DNA from: Eimeria necatrix | Lineage: Eukaryota; Apicomplexa; Conoidasida; Eucoccidiorida; Eimeriidae | Length of the DNA stretch: 25,000 nt | Direction: 5' to 3' | Assembly (NCBI RefSeq): GCF_000499385.1 | Contig: NW_013653019.1 | Span: 1 to 25,000, forward strand | Shown here: positions 1-9,755 of the stretch, in pieces | Layout of the letters: each line of letters begins with the position of its first letter | Numbering within the stretch: the first letter of the stretch is position 1 | The notes under the pieces: model-generated | Told to the model about the DNA's origin: nothing | Databases searched by the model: none | The model's input: the letters and a program-made list of their open reading frames with translations, nothing else | Program-made: the position numbers and the translations under genes

Positions 1-147
1 GGTTCCACAAGAGCCACTACTAAAAGTTCTTGGTTTCATTTGGAAGTTTAAATTTCCAATTTTGGAATTCATCACCGGCGCTTTTTCCAAAAAACTTTGC
101 CGAGACATCAGCGCAGCTGAAATCACAAAAGAAGTCTTTTATTTTTT

Positions 148-211
<64 letters not shown>

Positions 212-1462
212 TTTGTTTATTTAGTTCTTTAATTCATTTAATTGGATTTAGTTTGATTGGTTTAATTTGATTTAGTTTGATTTAATTTGATTTAATTTGA
301 TTTGATTTAATTTGATGTAATTTAATTGGTGAAAAGCACTTTGGATTGCAGTTTAATTGTTTGCAGTTGAAGCGAATTAAACTGTTCATTTTAAAGACTT
401 TAAAAATAAATAAAAACAAATAAAAACAAATAAAAACAAACAAAAATAAAAATAAAAATAAAACTAATTTATTTAAAATGCAAAAGCGTTTTAAAAGATA
501 TTCTCGGAATTTAAAAAGAGAACAAATTAAAACAAAAAAGAATTCAAATGCGTTATTTCAATTCTGCATTTTTTATTTTAAAATTAATTTTTAAATTAAA
601 AAAAATTATTTATTTCAACTCCAACTTCTCCACTCTAAATTGATTTGAGATAAAATGAAAACAAGTTGGAAAGTAATCAAAAACAAACAAAAAACAAATT
701 AGAAGTAAATTAAAAACAAATCAAAGTAAACTAAAAGTAAATAAAGTAAATTAAAATCAAATAAAAAGTAAATTAAAGTCAAATAACGCAAATTAAAAAC
801 AAATAAAAAGTAAACTAAAAGTAAATTAAATTAAAAATAAAGTAAATCAAAAGTAAACTAAAAACAACAAAGTAAATTAAATTAAAATAAAATAAAATAA
901 AATAAAATAAAATAAATAAAAGAATGCAAATGTACACTGCAGCTTTTTCAAGTTCTTGGGCGGCTCATTTGCTGTCTTTTGCTTTTTCGCCGGCTGCCGC
1001 CCTTCGTCGCTTTCCGCCTCCTGCAGAAAATAAAATAAAATAAAATAAAATAAATAAAATAAATTTAAATAAAATAAATTAAATAAAATAAATAAAATAA
1101 ATAAAAAGAAATAAATAAATAATAAATAGTGATTCAATTGAATTAAATGAATTAAATGGATTAAATGAATTAAATGAATTAATTGATTTAAATGAATCAA
1201 ATGAATAATTAATTTAATCAAATAAATTGAATGAATCAAAAGGATTAAATGAATCAAATAAATCAAATGAAACAACCGAATCAAATAAATCAAATAAATA
1301 AAATGAATAATTAAATGAATCAAATGAATAATCAAATGAATCAAATAAATCAAATAAATCAAACAAACATTTAAATAAATAAAATAAATAATTAAATGAA
1401 TAATCAAATGAATGCCCACGGAGTGCTGGCTTTCCCCTTCCCCCTCTTCTGCCTCTTCTCCC

Positions 1463-1511
<49 letters not shown>

Positions 1512-1963
1512 CATCTTCTTCTTCTTCTTCTTCTTCTTCATTTAATTCGGAAACAATTTTGTCAATTATTTCATTTATTTCTTTTTTGTGTTCTTTCAAA
1601 CTCTCCGCCTTCACTCCCAACTTCTCCTCCAACTTCTCCCGCGCGCTCTTCCGGCTCATGTCCCTCCAAGTCTCCGCAGTTATCACTTCCCTGAACCCCA
1701 AACCCTAAACCCTAAACCCTAAACCCTAAACCCTAAACCCTAAACCCTAAACCCTAAGCGCTAAGCCCTGGGGAGGGCTGGGGGAGAAGGGGCTGGGGTC
1801 GCGGAGGCGCGGAGAGGCGCTCAAGGCCCCTCTACCCAAACCCTAAACCCTAAACCCTAAACCCTAAACCCTAAACCCTAAACCCTAAACCCTGGGGGTT
1901 TGGCAGTGCGCACCTGAGGTGTTCCTCCGCCTTCACCGGGTCGAAGCTGTTCGCCTCCGCCAT
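1..1963 (-). CDS. DEK_C-domain nuclear protein, C-terminus beyond left edge
   Basis: Exons on the minus strand: 1963-1914, 1690-1420, 1020-936 and 116-1 (open at the window edge). Phases agree at every junction. The ATG sits in ACAAAATGG and the first donor is AG|GTGCGC. Residues about 15-65 (HLREVITAETWRDMSRKSAR, then EKLEEKLGV and EINEIIDKIV) match the DEK C-terminal (DEK_C) fold seen in chromatin and coactivator proteins. An acidic Glu run, a poly-Ala run from a CTG tract (about 1470-1511) and a basic QPAKKQK segment follow, suggesting nuclear location. Exon 2 and exon 1 are well supported. The last exon is less sure: a rival model uses donor 937 and a short exon 634-610 ending in LELK-stop. 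The partner domain (SWIB or PC4 in some plant relatives) is not visible. Intron 1 is filled by telomere-like repeats. Confidence 0.68.
1698..1893. repeat. Two interstitial telomere-like AAACCCT arrays
   Basis: Array one is about 1698-1756 and array two about 1837-1893, each close to eight 7-bp AAACCCT units. Between them is about 80 bp of GC-rich sequence with G-runs. Both lie inside intron 1 (1913-1691) of the minus-strand DEK_C gene, where the sense strand reads TTTAGGG. Unique gene sequence flanks both sides, so this is not a chromosome end. AAACCCT telomere-like repeats are a known feature of Eimeria chromosomes. Confidence 0.93.
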
Positions 1964-2265
1964 TTTGTTGGAAAGACTTCGAAAGACTTTGGAGGACTCG
2001 AAGGGCTTTGAAGAGGTTTGAAAAGAATTAATTTGCAAAAATTAATTTGAAAAGAATTAATTTGAAAAGAATAAATTTGAAAAGAATAAAAAGATCTGAA
2101 AAGACTCGAAGAGAAGAAGAGAGAACCCGCGGCGGAGGCAGCAGCGCCGAGCCCGAGAAGCTGCGGCGCGGAGTTTGGAAGCTGGAAGTCAAAAGTGGAA
2201 ATTAAAAAGAAAAATTAAAAGATCTGCGAAGTTCAAAACTGCAAAAGAAGAAAAGAAGTGACGAA
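1964..2265. promoter_or_regulatory. Divergent promoter region between DEK_C and SpoU genes
   Basis: About 300 bp separate the two proposed start codons, which point away from each other. The sequence holds repeated GAAAAGAATTAATTTG-like units (about 2010-2095) and a GC-rich GCGGAGGCAGC patch near 2130. I see no TATA box or other recognised element. A shared promoter is inferred from the gene layout only. Confidence 0.4.
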
Positions 2266-2795
2266 ATGGCAAAGCCGGGCTGGGGCTTTCTGGCGCGGTG
2301 CCCAGGTGTACATACACCCGAAGACGCGCGCGCGGGCGGACAAGTTGAACTGGGTCGATCACTTTAATTCTTTTGGGAATTCAAAAGCGATTTTCGCGCA
2401 TTTTATTTGTTTTTGTTTCTTCCACTTCTTCTCTTCTTTTGGAAACAGATCTCCGCCGCCGCAGCCGAGACTCGCGAGTTGGCCGCAGCCGCTGGGGCCC
2501 CCTGCCCCACATCGCCGCCTCGGAGTCTTCTTTTTCTTTTTTCTTTCTCCAATTTTAATTCAAATTTAATTTTATTTCCACTTTTTCTCCTCATTTAAAC
2601 TCAAAAACTCCTCTTTTCCCCGCCCCTGCCCCCCAGCCACAGCCAGACTCAATGGAAGCCCCAGCATGGCGCTCTGGCTGCAGCAAGCCGCAAAAAAATT
2701 CTCCAAATTAAATCCTGCAGTCCTGCAGCCCCTTCCGCCTTTCCCTGCGGTCTCAGGTGTACGTACACCTCGCCGACTTGAGCTGCAGCAGCAGC

Positions 2796-2861
<66 letters not shown>

Positions 2862-2992
2862 GGAATTTTGCGACTCGCGCAGCGCCGCACTGGCTGGAAG
2901 GCTGCAGCAGAGAAGCGGCCAAAGACCGAGGAGACGCAAATGAGAGGGCAGCAGCAGCAGCTGCTGCTGCTGCTGCAGCAGCAGCAGCACCT

Positions 2993-3023
<31 letters not shown>

Positions 3024-5089
3024 ATGGGGATGCTGCGTTGCTGGCTGGAAGGCAAGAAGACATAAATGTGGAGAAGAAAAAAGAAAAGGAAAAAAAAGAA
3101 AAGGCAGCAGCAGCGCAGCAGGTGTCTATACACTCCAGACGCCACGCGTTGGTGAAGCATTTCATCAAATTAAAAACAAAAAGAAAATACAGGTCAAATA
3201 AAACAATTCAAACTTGTTTGTTTTTTTGTTTATTTAAAATGCCATTTTGTTTAAATAAATCCTGCCATTTTGTTTAAATAAATCCTGCCATTTTGTTTAA
3301 ATAAATCCTGCCATTTTGTTTAAATGAATATTTACACAACACCATTTTTAATTGTTTTGTTCTTTAAATTCAAAAATTGTTTTTTTCGTTTTTTTATTGG
3401 GAACTTCGCATTTATTTTGGGTTGTTTTATTCTTTGATTTATTCTTTTATTTATTCTTTTATTAGAGCACTTTAATTGCTCATTTATTCCTTTATTCATT
3501 TATTCTTTCATTAAATTATTTTAATTACTCATTCATTTTCGATTTATTTATTCTGCAATTAAAAGTGCCAAAATTAAATTAATTAATTCTTTCAACTGTT
3601 TATTCTTTGCTCAAAGCGCTTTAACTAGTTTTTAATTAATTCCCAATTTAGCTTTTGTTGAGATCATTTAAACAGCAATTTAATCTTCAATTTATTAAAT
3701 TTAAACTCCAAATTATTTAAATTACTTTTAAATCACTTTTAAATTACTTTTAAATTATTTTTAAATTATTTTTAAATTACTTTTAAATCGCTTTTAAATT
3801 ATATTTAAATTATATTTAAATTACTTTTAAATTACTTTTAAATTACTTTTAAATTATTTTAGAATTACTTTTAAATCATTTTTAAATTAATTTTAAATTA
3901 TTTTATTTTTCCCTCAGAGCCGCTTGCGGCCAAATGGCGGTTTTGGGCGCTGAGACGATAAGGGAAGTCTTCGAGGCTTTGGAGGCGAAAAGCGGCCAAA
4001 AAAAAGAAAAAGAAATAAAAAGAAAAGAAGAAAAAGAAATAAAAAGAAAAGAAAAAGAAACAAAAAGAAGAGGAGAAAAAGAAGAAATAAGAGGAAAAGA
4101 AGGAGAAAAAGAGGGAGAAAAAGGAGAAGAAAAAGGGAAAGAAGAAGAAGAAAAAGAGGGAAAAGAAGGAGAAAAAGAAGAGATTTCCGAGGCCGAAGAA
4201 GAAAAAGAAAAGCCAAAAGTTTTATTTTTATTTGAAAGTGAAAAAAGCGGAAATGGCGAAAGCGCGGGGGACGGGCTTCGGGGTGTACGTACAGCTGCTG
4301 GCGCGCGACTTCGCGCGAGCGACGAAGTCATAAAAGTCCTTTTTGAGCGGAAATTTGGAGTTTTTTCGACTTTAAAGACAAATAAAAACAAAATAATTCC
4401 AAATTTGAGATTTAATTCCGAAAAAAGTATTCCAAAAAGTCCAAAAACTCCAAAAAACTCGCCAACTTCCTTTTCCGACGCCGCAGCCATCTTCCAAATC
4501 CCAAAACCTGCACACCACTCCCTCAACCCCAGGTCCTTTATTTTGTTTTATTTTATTTTATTTTATTTTATTTTATTTCATTTTATTTTATTTGATTTCT
4601 CCTTTTATTTCTTTTCTTTTCCTTTTATTTCTTTTCTTTTCCTTTTATTTCTTTTCTTTTCTTTTCTTCCTCTTCTTTTTTCTTCTCCTTGCTTTTTGAG
4701 ATTTATATTTTTTAACGTTTTTCGAATTAGTTATTTGTAGAGGCTTCACTTTCGCCATTATTTGTTTATTTGTTTATTTGCATATTTGTTTATTTGCGTA
4801 TTTGTTTATTTGTTTATTTGTTTGTTTGTTTGTTTGTTTGTTTGTTTTTTATTTGTTTATTTGTTTATTTGTTTATTCGTTTGTTTGTTTATTTGTTTAT
4901 TTGTTTATTTATTTGTTTATTTGTTTGTTTGTTTGTTTGTTTGTTTGTTTGTTCTTTTTTTGGTTTTTATTTTTTCTTTTTCTGTTGATGCCTTTGCCAG
5001 CCTAATTCCTCGAGTGGTTGGTTCCTTGACCATTACATGATCAACAAACTATTTATTTATTTATTTATTATTTATTTATTTATTTATCT

Positions 5090-5121
<32 letters not shown>

Positions 5122-5146
5122 TGTATGTATTTATTTATTTATGTAT

Positions 5147-5181
<35 letters not shown>

Positions 5182-6096
5182 TTATTTATTTATTTATTTG
5201 TTTGTTTTCAGATTTGTGTTGGCAGCAGACGGCATTCGCTACGCTTCGAATTTGGGGCTTTTGTTGCACTTGGCGTTTTTTTTAAAAGTCGATTTTTTGT
5301 TTTTTGTTTCTGGAGGAGTGGATCCTTTCAATTGGAAAGTTATTGTGAGATTAATTCTTTTAATTCTTTTAATTCTTTTAATTCTTTTTATTGTTTTAAT
5401 TGTTTTAATTCTTTTGATTCTTTTAATTCATTTGATTCTTTTAATTCATTTGATTCTTTTAATTCTTTGATTCATTAGTGCGTTTGTTCAGTTCATTTAA
5501 TTCATTTAATTCATTTAATTCATTTAATTAATTTAATTCATTTAGTTTATTTAATTCGTTTAGTTTGTTTAATTCATTAAATGAATTAAATGCACTTTGA
5601 CTCTCTGTTTTAATTCCTTTAATTCGTTATAAGAAAAGGGAGGCAGCAAAATAAAGAAAAGACTTAAAATTCAATTCAATTTAATTAATTTAATTTAATT
5701 AATTTAATTTAATTTATTTAATTAATTTAATTTAATTTATTTAATTAATTTAATTTAATTAATTTAATTTAATTTAATTTAACTTTTGTGTTTTATGTTT
5801 AACTCAGAGCCGCAGCAAAGGCCTCCATTTGCTGCTGCCGTTTGCCCAGGGGCCTCCAAACTCTCTTTTGGAGTTTTGCGAAAAAAAAAAATTAATTTTA
5901 ATTTCCGCAGATCTCCAGGGGCCCCCCTTGGAAGAACTTAAAGGTCTTTTCTTTTCTTTTCTTTTTTTTCTTTTTTATTTTCTTTTTTCTTTTCTTTTCT
6001 TTTTTCTTTTCTCTTCTTTCTTTTTCTTTTATTTTCTTTTTTCTTTTCTTTTTTCTTTTTCTTTTTTCTTTTTTTTGGTGGTTGCTGCTCCTTTGG

Positions 6097-6127
<31 letters not shown>

Positions 6128-8274
6128 TTGCTGCTGTTGCTGCTGCTGCTGTTGCTGCTGCTGTTGCTGCTGCTGCTGTTGCTGCTGGTGCTGCTGGTGC
6201 TGCTGGTGCTGCAGTTGCTCTTGGTTGACTTTATTTTTTGCTGTCTGTTGGATTTTTATTTATTTGTTTGCCAATGATTTCTTCCTTTATTTATTTGTTT
6301 TTTGTTTTGTGCTTCTTCTTCCCATCATTATTTATTATTTATTATTTATTATTTATTATTCATTATTCATTTATCATTTATTATTTATCATTTATTATTT
6401 ATTATTCATTTTTTAAATTTATTATTCATTTATTATTTATTTATTTTTTACTTGTTATTTACGTATTATCTATTTATCGAAATGATTTGGTTAATTAATT
6501 AATTAATTAATTAATTAATTAATTAACTAATTAATTAATTAACTAATTAATTAATTAATTAATTAATTAATTAGTTAATTAATTAATTAATTAATTAATT
6601 AATTAATTAATTAGTTAATTAATTAATTAATTAATTAATTAATTAATTAATTAATTAACTAATTAATTAATTAGTTAGTTAATTAACTAATTAATTAATT
6701 AATTAATTAATTAACTAATTTATTTATTTATTTATTTATTTTATTTTCAGAAAGAATATCCGGAGAGGCTTGCGAAGGGATTTGCTGCGTTTTGGGCGGC
6801 GAGTCAAAAGGGCCTTCTGCTTTGCTGAGAGAAAACTCCCTCAAGTTCGTTCTATTATTTTATTTATTTATTTATTTATTTAATTTAATTTAATTTAATT
6901 TAACTAATTTAATTTAATTTAATTTAATTTAATTTAATTTAATTTAATTTAATTTACTTTGGTTTAATTTAATTCAATTCAATTCAATTCAGTTAAATTA
7001 AATTAAATTAAAGTGAAATGGATTAAATCAAGTCGAATTGAATTAAAATTAAATTAAACTTAAATTAAAGTGAAATGGATTAAATTGAATTGGATTATAT
7101 CAAACCGAAATTAAATTAAAATTAGATTAAATCAAATTAAAATTAAAATAAAACAAAATAAAATAAAATAAAATAAATTTGAATTAAATTAAAAATTAAA
7201 TTAAAATGAATTGTGCAGTTCCCTGTTTTGGAGCACAGGGCCGCAGCTTAAAAGATAATAAATGAAAAGATAATAAATGAAAAGATAATAAATTAAAAGA
7301 TAATAAATTAAAAGATAATAAATTAAAAGATAATAAATTAAAAGATAATAAATGAAAAGATAATAAATGAAAAGATAATAAATTAAAAGATAATAAATGA
7401 AAATGTAATAAATGAAAAGATAATGAAAAGATAGTAAATGAAAAGATAATGAAAAGATAATAAATGGAGGAATAATAAATGGAGGAATAATGAATGAAAA
7501 GATAATAAATAAATGAAAGGATAATAAATAAAAGATAACAAATAAATGAAAGGATAACAAATAAATGAAAGGACAATAAATGAAATAAAAGATAATAATA
7601 AAAGATAATAATAAAAGATAATAAATAGAAGATAATAAATAAAGGACAATAAATAAAATAAAAGACAATTAAAAGAAAAAACAACAAATGAAAAGACCTC
7701 TTGGGTTTTGGCTTTTTGGAATTTGGGAAAAAAAGCTGCGGAGTTCATTTTTGAAATTCGAAAAGACTTTTGAGTTCATTTTGAGAATTAAAAAGTTCAT
7801 TTTCGAGATTAGAATTGACTTTTGAGTTCATTTTGGCCTTCTTCATTTATTATTCTTTCATTTATTATTTTAATTAATTATTTTAAATCCATTATTTAAA
7901 TTAATTATTTAATCATTTTAAATTAATTATTTAAATTAATTATTTAAATTAATTATTTTAAATTAATTATTTAAATTAATTATTTAAAATTAATTATTTA
8001 ATTAATTATTTAAATTAATTAATTAATTAATTAATTAATTAATTATTTAAATTAATTATTTGATTAATTATTTTTTATCAGATTTGCGTTGCCGATGGCG
8101 CCTTTTGTGGACTCGCTGAACGTGGGCGTGGCGGGCGGGTTGGCGCTGTCTTTGTTGCGGCCCTTCGTTTTCGAAAAGTTCCAAAAAAAAGTCCAAAAAA
8201 GTGAAAAAATAAAACCATTTGGAGCTTTTTTGGACACTTTTGGACCCGGAAATGAACTCCGGAGACAATTCTAG
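2266..8274 (+). CDS. SpoU/TrmH-family RNA 2'-O-ribose methyltransferase
   Basis: Exons: 2266-2305, 2449-2524 (both tentative), 2637-2756, 3918-4282, 4487-4532, 5212-5344, 5808-5943, 6751-6844, 8082-8274; joined length 1203 nt, 400 aa, phases agreeing throughout. It would transfer methyl from SAM to a ribose 2'-OH in rRNA or tRNA. All three SpoU motifs are present: motif 1 DGIRYASNLG (about residues 222-231), motif 2 VLGGESKGPSALLREN (about 319-334) and motif 3 LPMAPFVDSLNVGVA (about 340-354), the knotted SAM-binding end. N-terminally, SRKKILQIK and MAVLGAETIREVFEAL resemble the substrate-binding domain. A Lys/Glu-rich insert (about 105-170) interrupts it. Exons from 4487 onward are firm. Donors 5944 (GTCTTT), 6845 (GTTCGT) and 2525 are weak. 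Exon 3918-4282 could run on to 4532 without an intron. Mitochondrial, apicoplast or nucleolar target cannot be told. Confidence 0.78.
2305..2318. promoter_or_regulatory. Palindrome copy GGTGTACATACACC at a proposed splice donor
   Basis: One mismatch from the consensus core TGTACGTACA. Its first G ends the tentative first exon of the SpoU gene (CCCAG|GTGTAC), so the element would form the start of intron 1. Confidence 0.7.
2756..2769. promoter_or_regulatory. Palindrome copy at SpoU intron 3 donor
   Basis: Perfect GGTGTACGTACACC, extended to a 16-bp palindrome AGGTGTACGTACACCT at 2755-2770. The proposed exon ends CTCAG at 2756 and the intron starts GTGTAC, so the element overlaps the 5' splice site. 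Confidence 0.85.
2785..3021. repeat. CAG/CTG repeat blocks inside SpoU intron 3
   Basis: A (CAG)n run of about 25 units at about 2785-2858 is followed by about 90 bp of complex sequence, then mixed CAG and CTG blocks at about 2948-3021 that can pair with each other. Long homopolymer ORFs open here in both directions. I treat the block as intronic because the SpoU exons on each side join in phase across it. Confidence 0.8.
3121..3134. promoter_or_regulatory. Degenerate palindrome copy
   Basis: GGTGTCTATACACT keeps both outer arms (GGTGT and ACAC) but has lost the ACGT centre. It follows a CAG run inside SpoU intron 3. It could be a decayed member of the family. Confidence 0.4.
3241..3327. repeat. 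23-bp tandem repeat, 4 copies
   Basis: Units start at 3241, 3264, 3287 and 3310, each GCCATTTTGTTTAAATAAAT plus a 3-base tail; the last unit is slightly diverged. It lies in SpoU intron 3. Confidence 0.95.
3717..3900. repeat. 11-bp AT-rich tandem repeat before a splice acceptor
   Basis: Imperfect units of ACTTTTAAATT with ATTTTTAAATT variants run up to TTTTTCCCTCAG at 3917, the proposed 3' end of SpoU intron 3. Confidence 0.8.
4282..4295. promoter_or_regulatory. Palindrome copy GGTGTACGTACAGC at a proposed SpoU donor
   Basis: The 10-bp core is perfect. Reading CGGG|GTGTAC as a donor gives phase 1, which matches the acceptor at 4486. The alternative is that it is read through as codons for GVRTA within one longer exon. 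Confidence 0.7.
4756..5208. repeat. TTTG/TTTA simple-repeat tract upstream of the SpoU motif 1 exon
   Basis: TTTG-rich sequence (4760-4952) and TTTA-rich sequence (5046-5200) are split by about 90 bp of complex sequence. The tract ends in TTTGTTTTCAG at 5211, the acceptor of the motif 1 exon. Long Leu/Phe/Ile/Tyr ORFs in all three frames here are repeat artefacts. Confidence 0.9.
5345..5807. repeat. SpoU intron filled with TTTTAATTC and TTTAATTAA repeats
   Basis: After donor GTGAGA at 5345 comes (TTTTAATTC)n-like sequence to about 5470, then TTCATTTAA units, then (TTTAATTTAATTAA)n at about 5675-5780. The intron ends AACTCAG at 5807. No coding signal seen. Confidence 0.8.
6097..6215. repeat. 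CTG/TTG repeat block inside a SpoU intron
   Basis: About 120 bp of CTGCTGCTG with TTG and GTG interruptions, sense to the SpoU gene, within intron 5944-6750. It follows a TTTTC-rich tract (5945-6080). Confidence 0.9.
6490..6722. repeat. TTAA tetranucleotide array, self-complementary
   Basis: About 230 bp of nearly pure (TTAA)n with occasional C or G changes (AACTAATT, TTAGTTAA). Every unit is its own reverse complement, so the whole tract can fold or extrude as cruciforms. It ends about 30 bp before the SpoU motif 2 exon acceptor at 6750. Confidence 0.95.
7250..7640. repeat. 15-bp tandem repeat (AAAAGATAATAAATG/T)
   Basis: About a dozen near-identical 15-bp units run from 7250 to about 7400, then degrade through GGAGGAATAATAAAT variants to about 7640. 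It lies in the last SpoU intron. The long minus-strand Leu/Ser/Phe/Ile ORFs here are translations of this repeat. Confidence 0.93.
7855..8079. repeat. AATTAATTATTTA repeat preceding the last SpoU exon
   Basis: ATTATTTAAATTA units run into the acceptor TTTTTTATCAG at 8081. They fill the 3' part of intron 6845-8081. Confidence 0.85.
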
Positions 8275-8276
8275 AC

Positions 8277-8460
8277 TCAAAATAAACTCCAAAGTCTTTT
8301 TTAATCCCCAAAAATGAACTCTAAAGTCTTTTTAATCCCCAAAAGGAACTCAAAAATCATTTTTAATCCCCGAAATGAACTCAAAAGTCTTTTTTAGTCC
8401 CAAAATGAACTCCAAAGGCTTTTTGGACTTCAAAAACGAACTCTGCAGCTTTTTTTGTTT
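8277..8460. repeat. Degenerate 30-bp minisatellite downstream of the SpoU stop
   Basis: About six units of roughly 30 bp, each of the form AAATGAACTC-(C/A)AAAGTCTTTTTTAATCCC, begin near 8280, 8311, 8341, 8371, 8401 and 8431. The last unit is the most diverged. The final SpoU exon itself carries a related GGAAATGAACTCC, so the array may have grown from the coding end. Confidence 0.8.
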
Positions 8461-8658
8461 CCAAAACAAATTCGCCAAAAAGAACTCCTTATTCAATAAT
8501 AATAAAGTTAGTAATTATTATATAATTATCGTAATATAATATAGTTTAATAATAACAATAAATAATAATAATATTATAAATAATAATATTAATAATAAAT
8601 AATAGTAATAATAGTAAAAATAATAATGGATATGTTGTAAGACACATGTGTGTGCTAG

Positions 8659-8672
8659 GGTGTATGTACAGG
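8659..8672. promoter_or_regulatory. Palindrome copy GGTGTATGTACAGG
   Basis: One mismatch in the core. It stands alone in the convergent spacer about 385 bp after the SpoU stop. Confidence 0.65.
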
Positions 8673-9092
8673 ACTCTGTTTAGATTTAAATTTGAATTTA
8701 TTTAAAATTGCATTTATTTGAATTAAGTTTGTATTTATTTAAGTTTGTATTTACTTGAATTTGTACTTATTTGAGTCTGCATTTATTTAAATTTGCATTT
8801 ATTTAAATTTGCATTTATTTAAATTTGTAATTATTTCTCATTTATTTGCGTCTTCTCATTTGCAAATTCTCCGCCTTGGGAAATGTAATTTACATTTGAT
8901 TTATTTTATTTTTTATTTTTTAAAGATGTTGAATGCATGCAAGTGGCTTTAGTTGTCTTGATTGCAGATTTAAATAATTAAAAGACAATTTACGCCAATT
9001 AATCCACAAAATTGAAACAAAAAACCTTTTTCTGTTCTTCTCAACACCACTTTTATATAAATGCGTTTATTAATTTCTAACTTCAACAACGG

Positions 9093-9168
9093 GCTGTACG
9101 TACACCTGGTGGGGTGTACGTACACCTGGCTGGGGTGTACGTACACCTGGCTGGGGTGTACGTACACC
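9093..9168. repeat. Tandem array of 4 palindromes, about 21-bp spacing
   Basis: Cores TGTACGTACA start at 9095, 9115, 9136 and 9157 (spacing 20, 21, 21), joined by TGGCTGG-type linkers. The first copy has a GC in place of GG at its left arm; the rest are full GGTGTACGTACACC. The array lies in the convergent spacer between the SpoU and homopolymer-protein genes. Confidence 0.97.
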
Positions 9169-9596
9169 TCACGAGTCGCCGAGTGCAGTTTCGCTTTCGT
9201 TTTTTCGAAAAGTTCTTCTCAAATTATTTTTATTTGCGAAAAGAACTTCAAATAATTTCAAAAAAGAAAAATCGAAAAAACAAAACTGGAAATGAAACGC
9301 AGCGGCCCGCATCAATTCTTTTCTTTTTTCTCTTTTGAACTTCAAATTCCATTTTAATTCCATTTTAATTCCATTTTAATTTCATTTTAATTTAATTTTA
9401 ATTCAAATTTAATTTAATTTAATTTTAATTCAATTCAACTTTAAATGAATTAAATCGCCAAAAAGTGCCAACTTCGAACGACTGGCGCTGCTGGCGGTTC
9501 GCAGGTGACCACTGGTCTGTCTGTACGTACACCCCAGTTCCTCCCGAGATGAAAAGAAATCAGTTTTCACTTTTGCGAACTTTTATAATTCGAACT

Positions 9597-9657
<61 letters not shown>

Positions 9658-9755
9658 CGGGAAATCAAATAAAAACTTTGGAAAAATTCATCGAAGTGAA
9701 GCCGAAAAGAAACAAACAAACAAACTACAAACAAATGAGTTCAGCGCACACCCCA
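9169..9755. other. Convergent spacer, middle part, with a CAG run
   Basis: It contains TTCCATTTTAA repeats at about 9350-9400, one palindrome core at 9522-9531 and an uninterrupted (CAG)n run at about 9598-9653. A plus-strand ORF at 9465-9806 is mostly poly-Ala from that run followed by the palindrome array. I do not call it a gene. Confidence 0.55.
9520..9533. promoter_or_regulatory. Isolated palindrome copy in the convergent spacer
   Basis: Perfect core TGTACGTACA at 9522-9531 followed by CC; the left arm is TC instead of GG. It sits between the two arrays. Confidence 0.8.

Larger units (their letters stand above)
8275..9092. other. Convergent spacer, left part
   Basis: It starts just after the SpoU stop. 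It contains a degenerate 30-bp repeat (8277-8460), (AAT)n-like sequence at about 8490-8630, one palindrome copy at 8659 and AT-rich sequence with ATTTGCATTTATTTAAATTT units at about 8690-8840. I see no coding exon here on either strand. Confidence 0.6.

Noticed and set aside
1698..1893. Chromosome end
   Set aside because: Gene exons that join across the arrays lie on both sides.
2666..3277. Plus-strand 203-aa ORF starting MALWLQQAAKKF with poly-Gln and poly-Ala tracts
   Set aside because: A different frame of the same DNA (SRKKILQIK...) joins the SpoU exons in phase and resembles the family, and the ORF rests mainly on CAG runs. cDNA could still overturn this.
4762..5478. Plus-strand ORFs of Leu/Phe/Ile/Tyr/Cys repeats that look like membrane proteins
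   Set aside because: They are open in all three frames because TTTG/TTTA repeats lack stops. Only the stretch from 5212 is real coding.
7196..7748. Minus-strand ORFs of about 120-163 aa rich in Leu, Ser and Phe
   Set aside because: Translation of the 15-bp AAAAGATAATAAAT repeat in three frames; no complex sequence.
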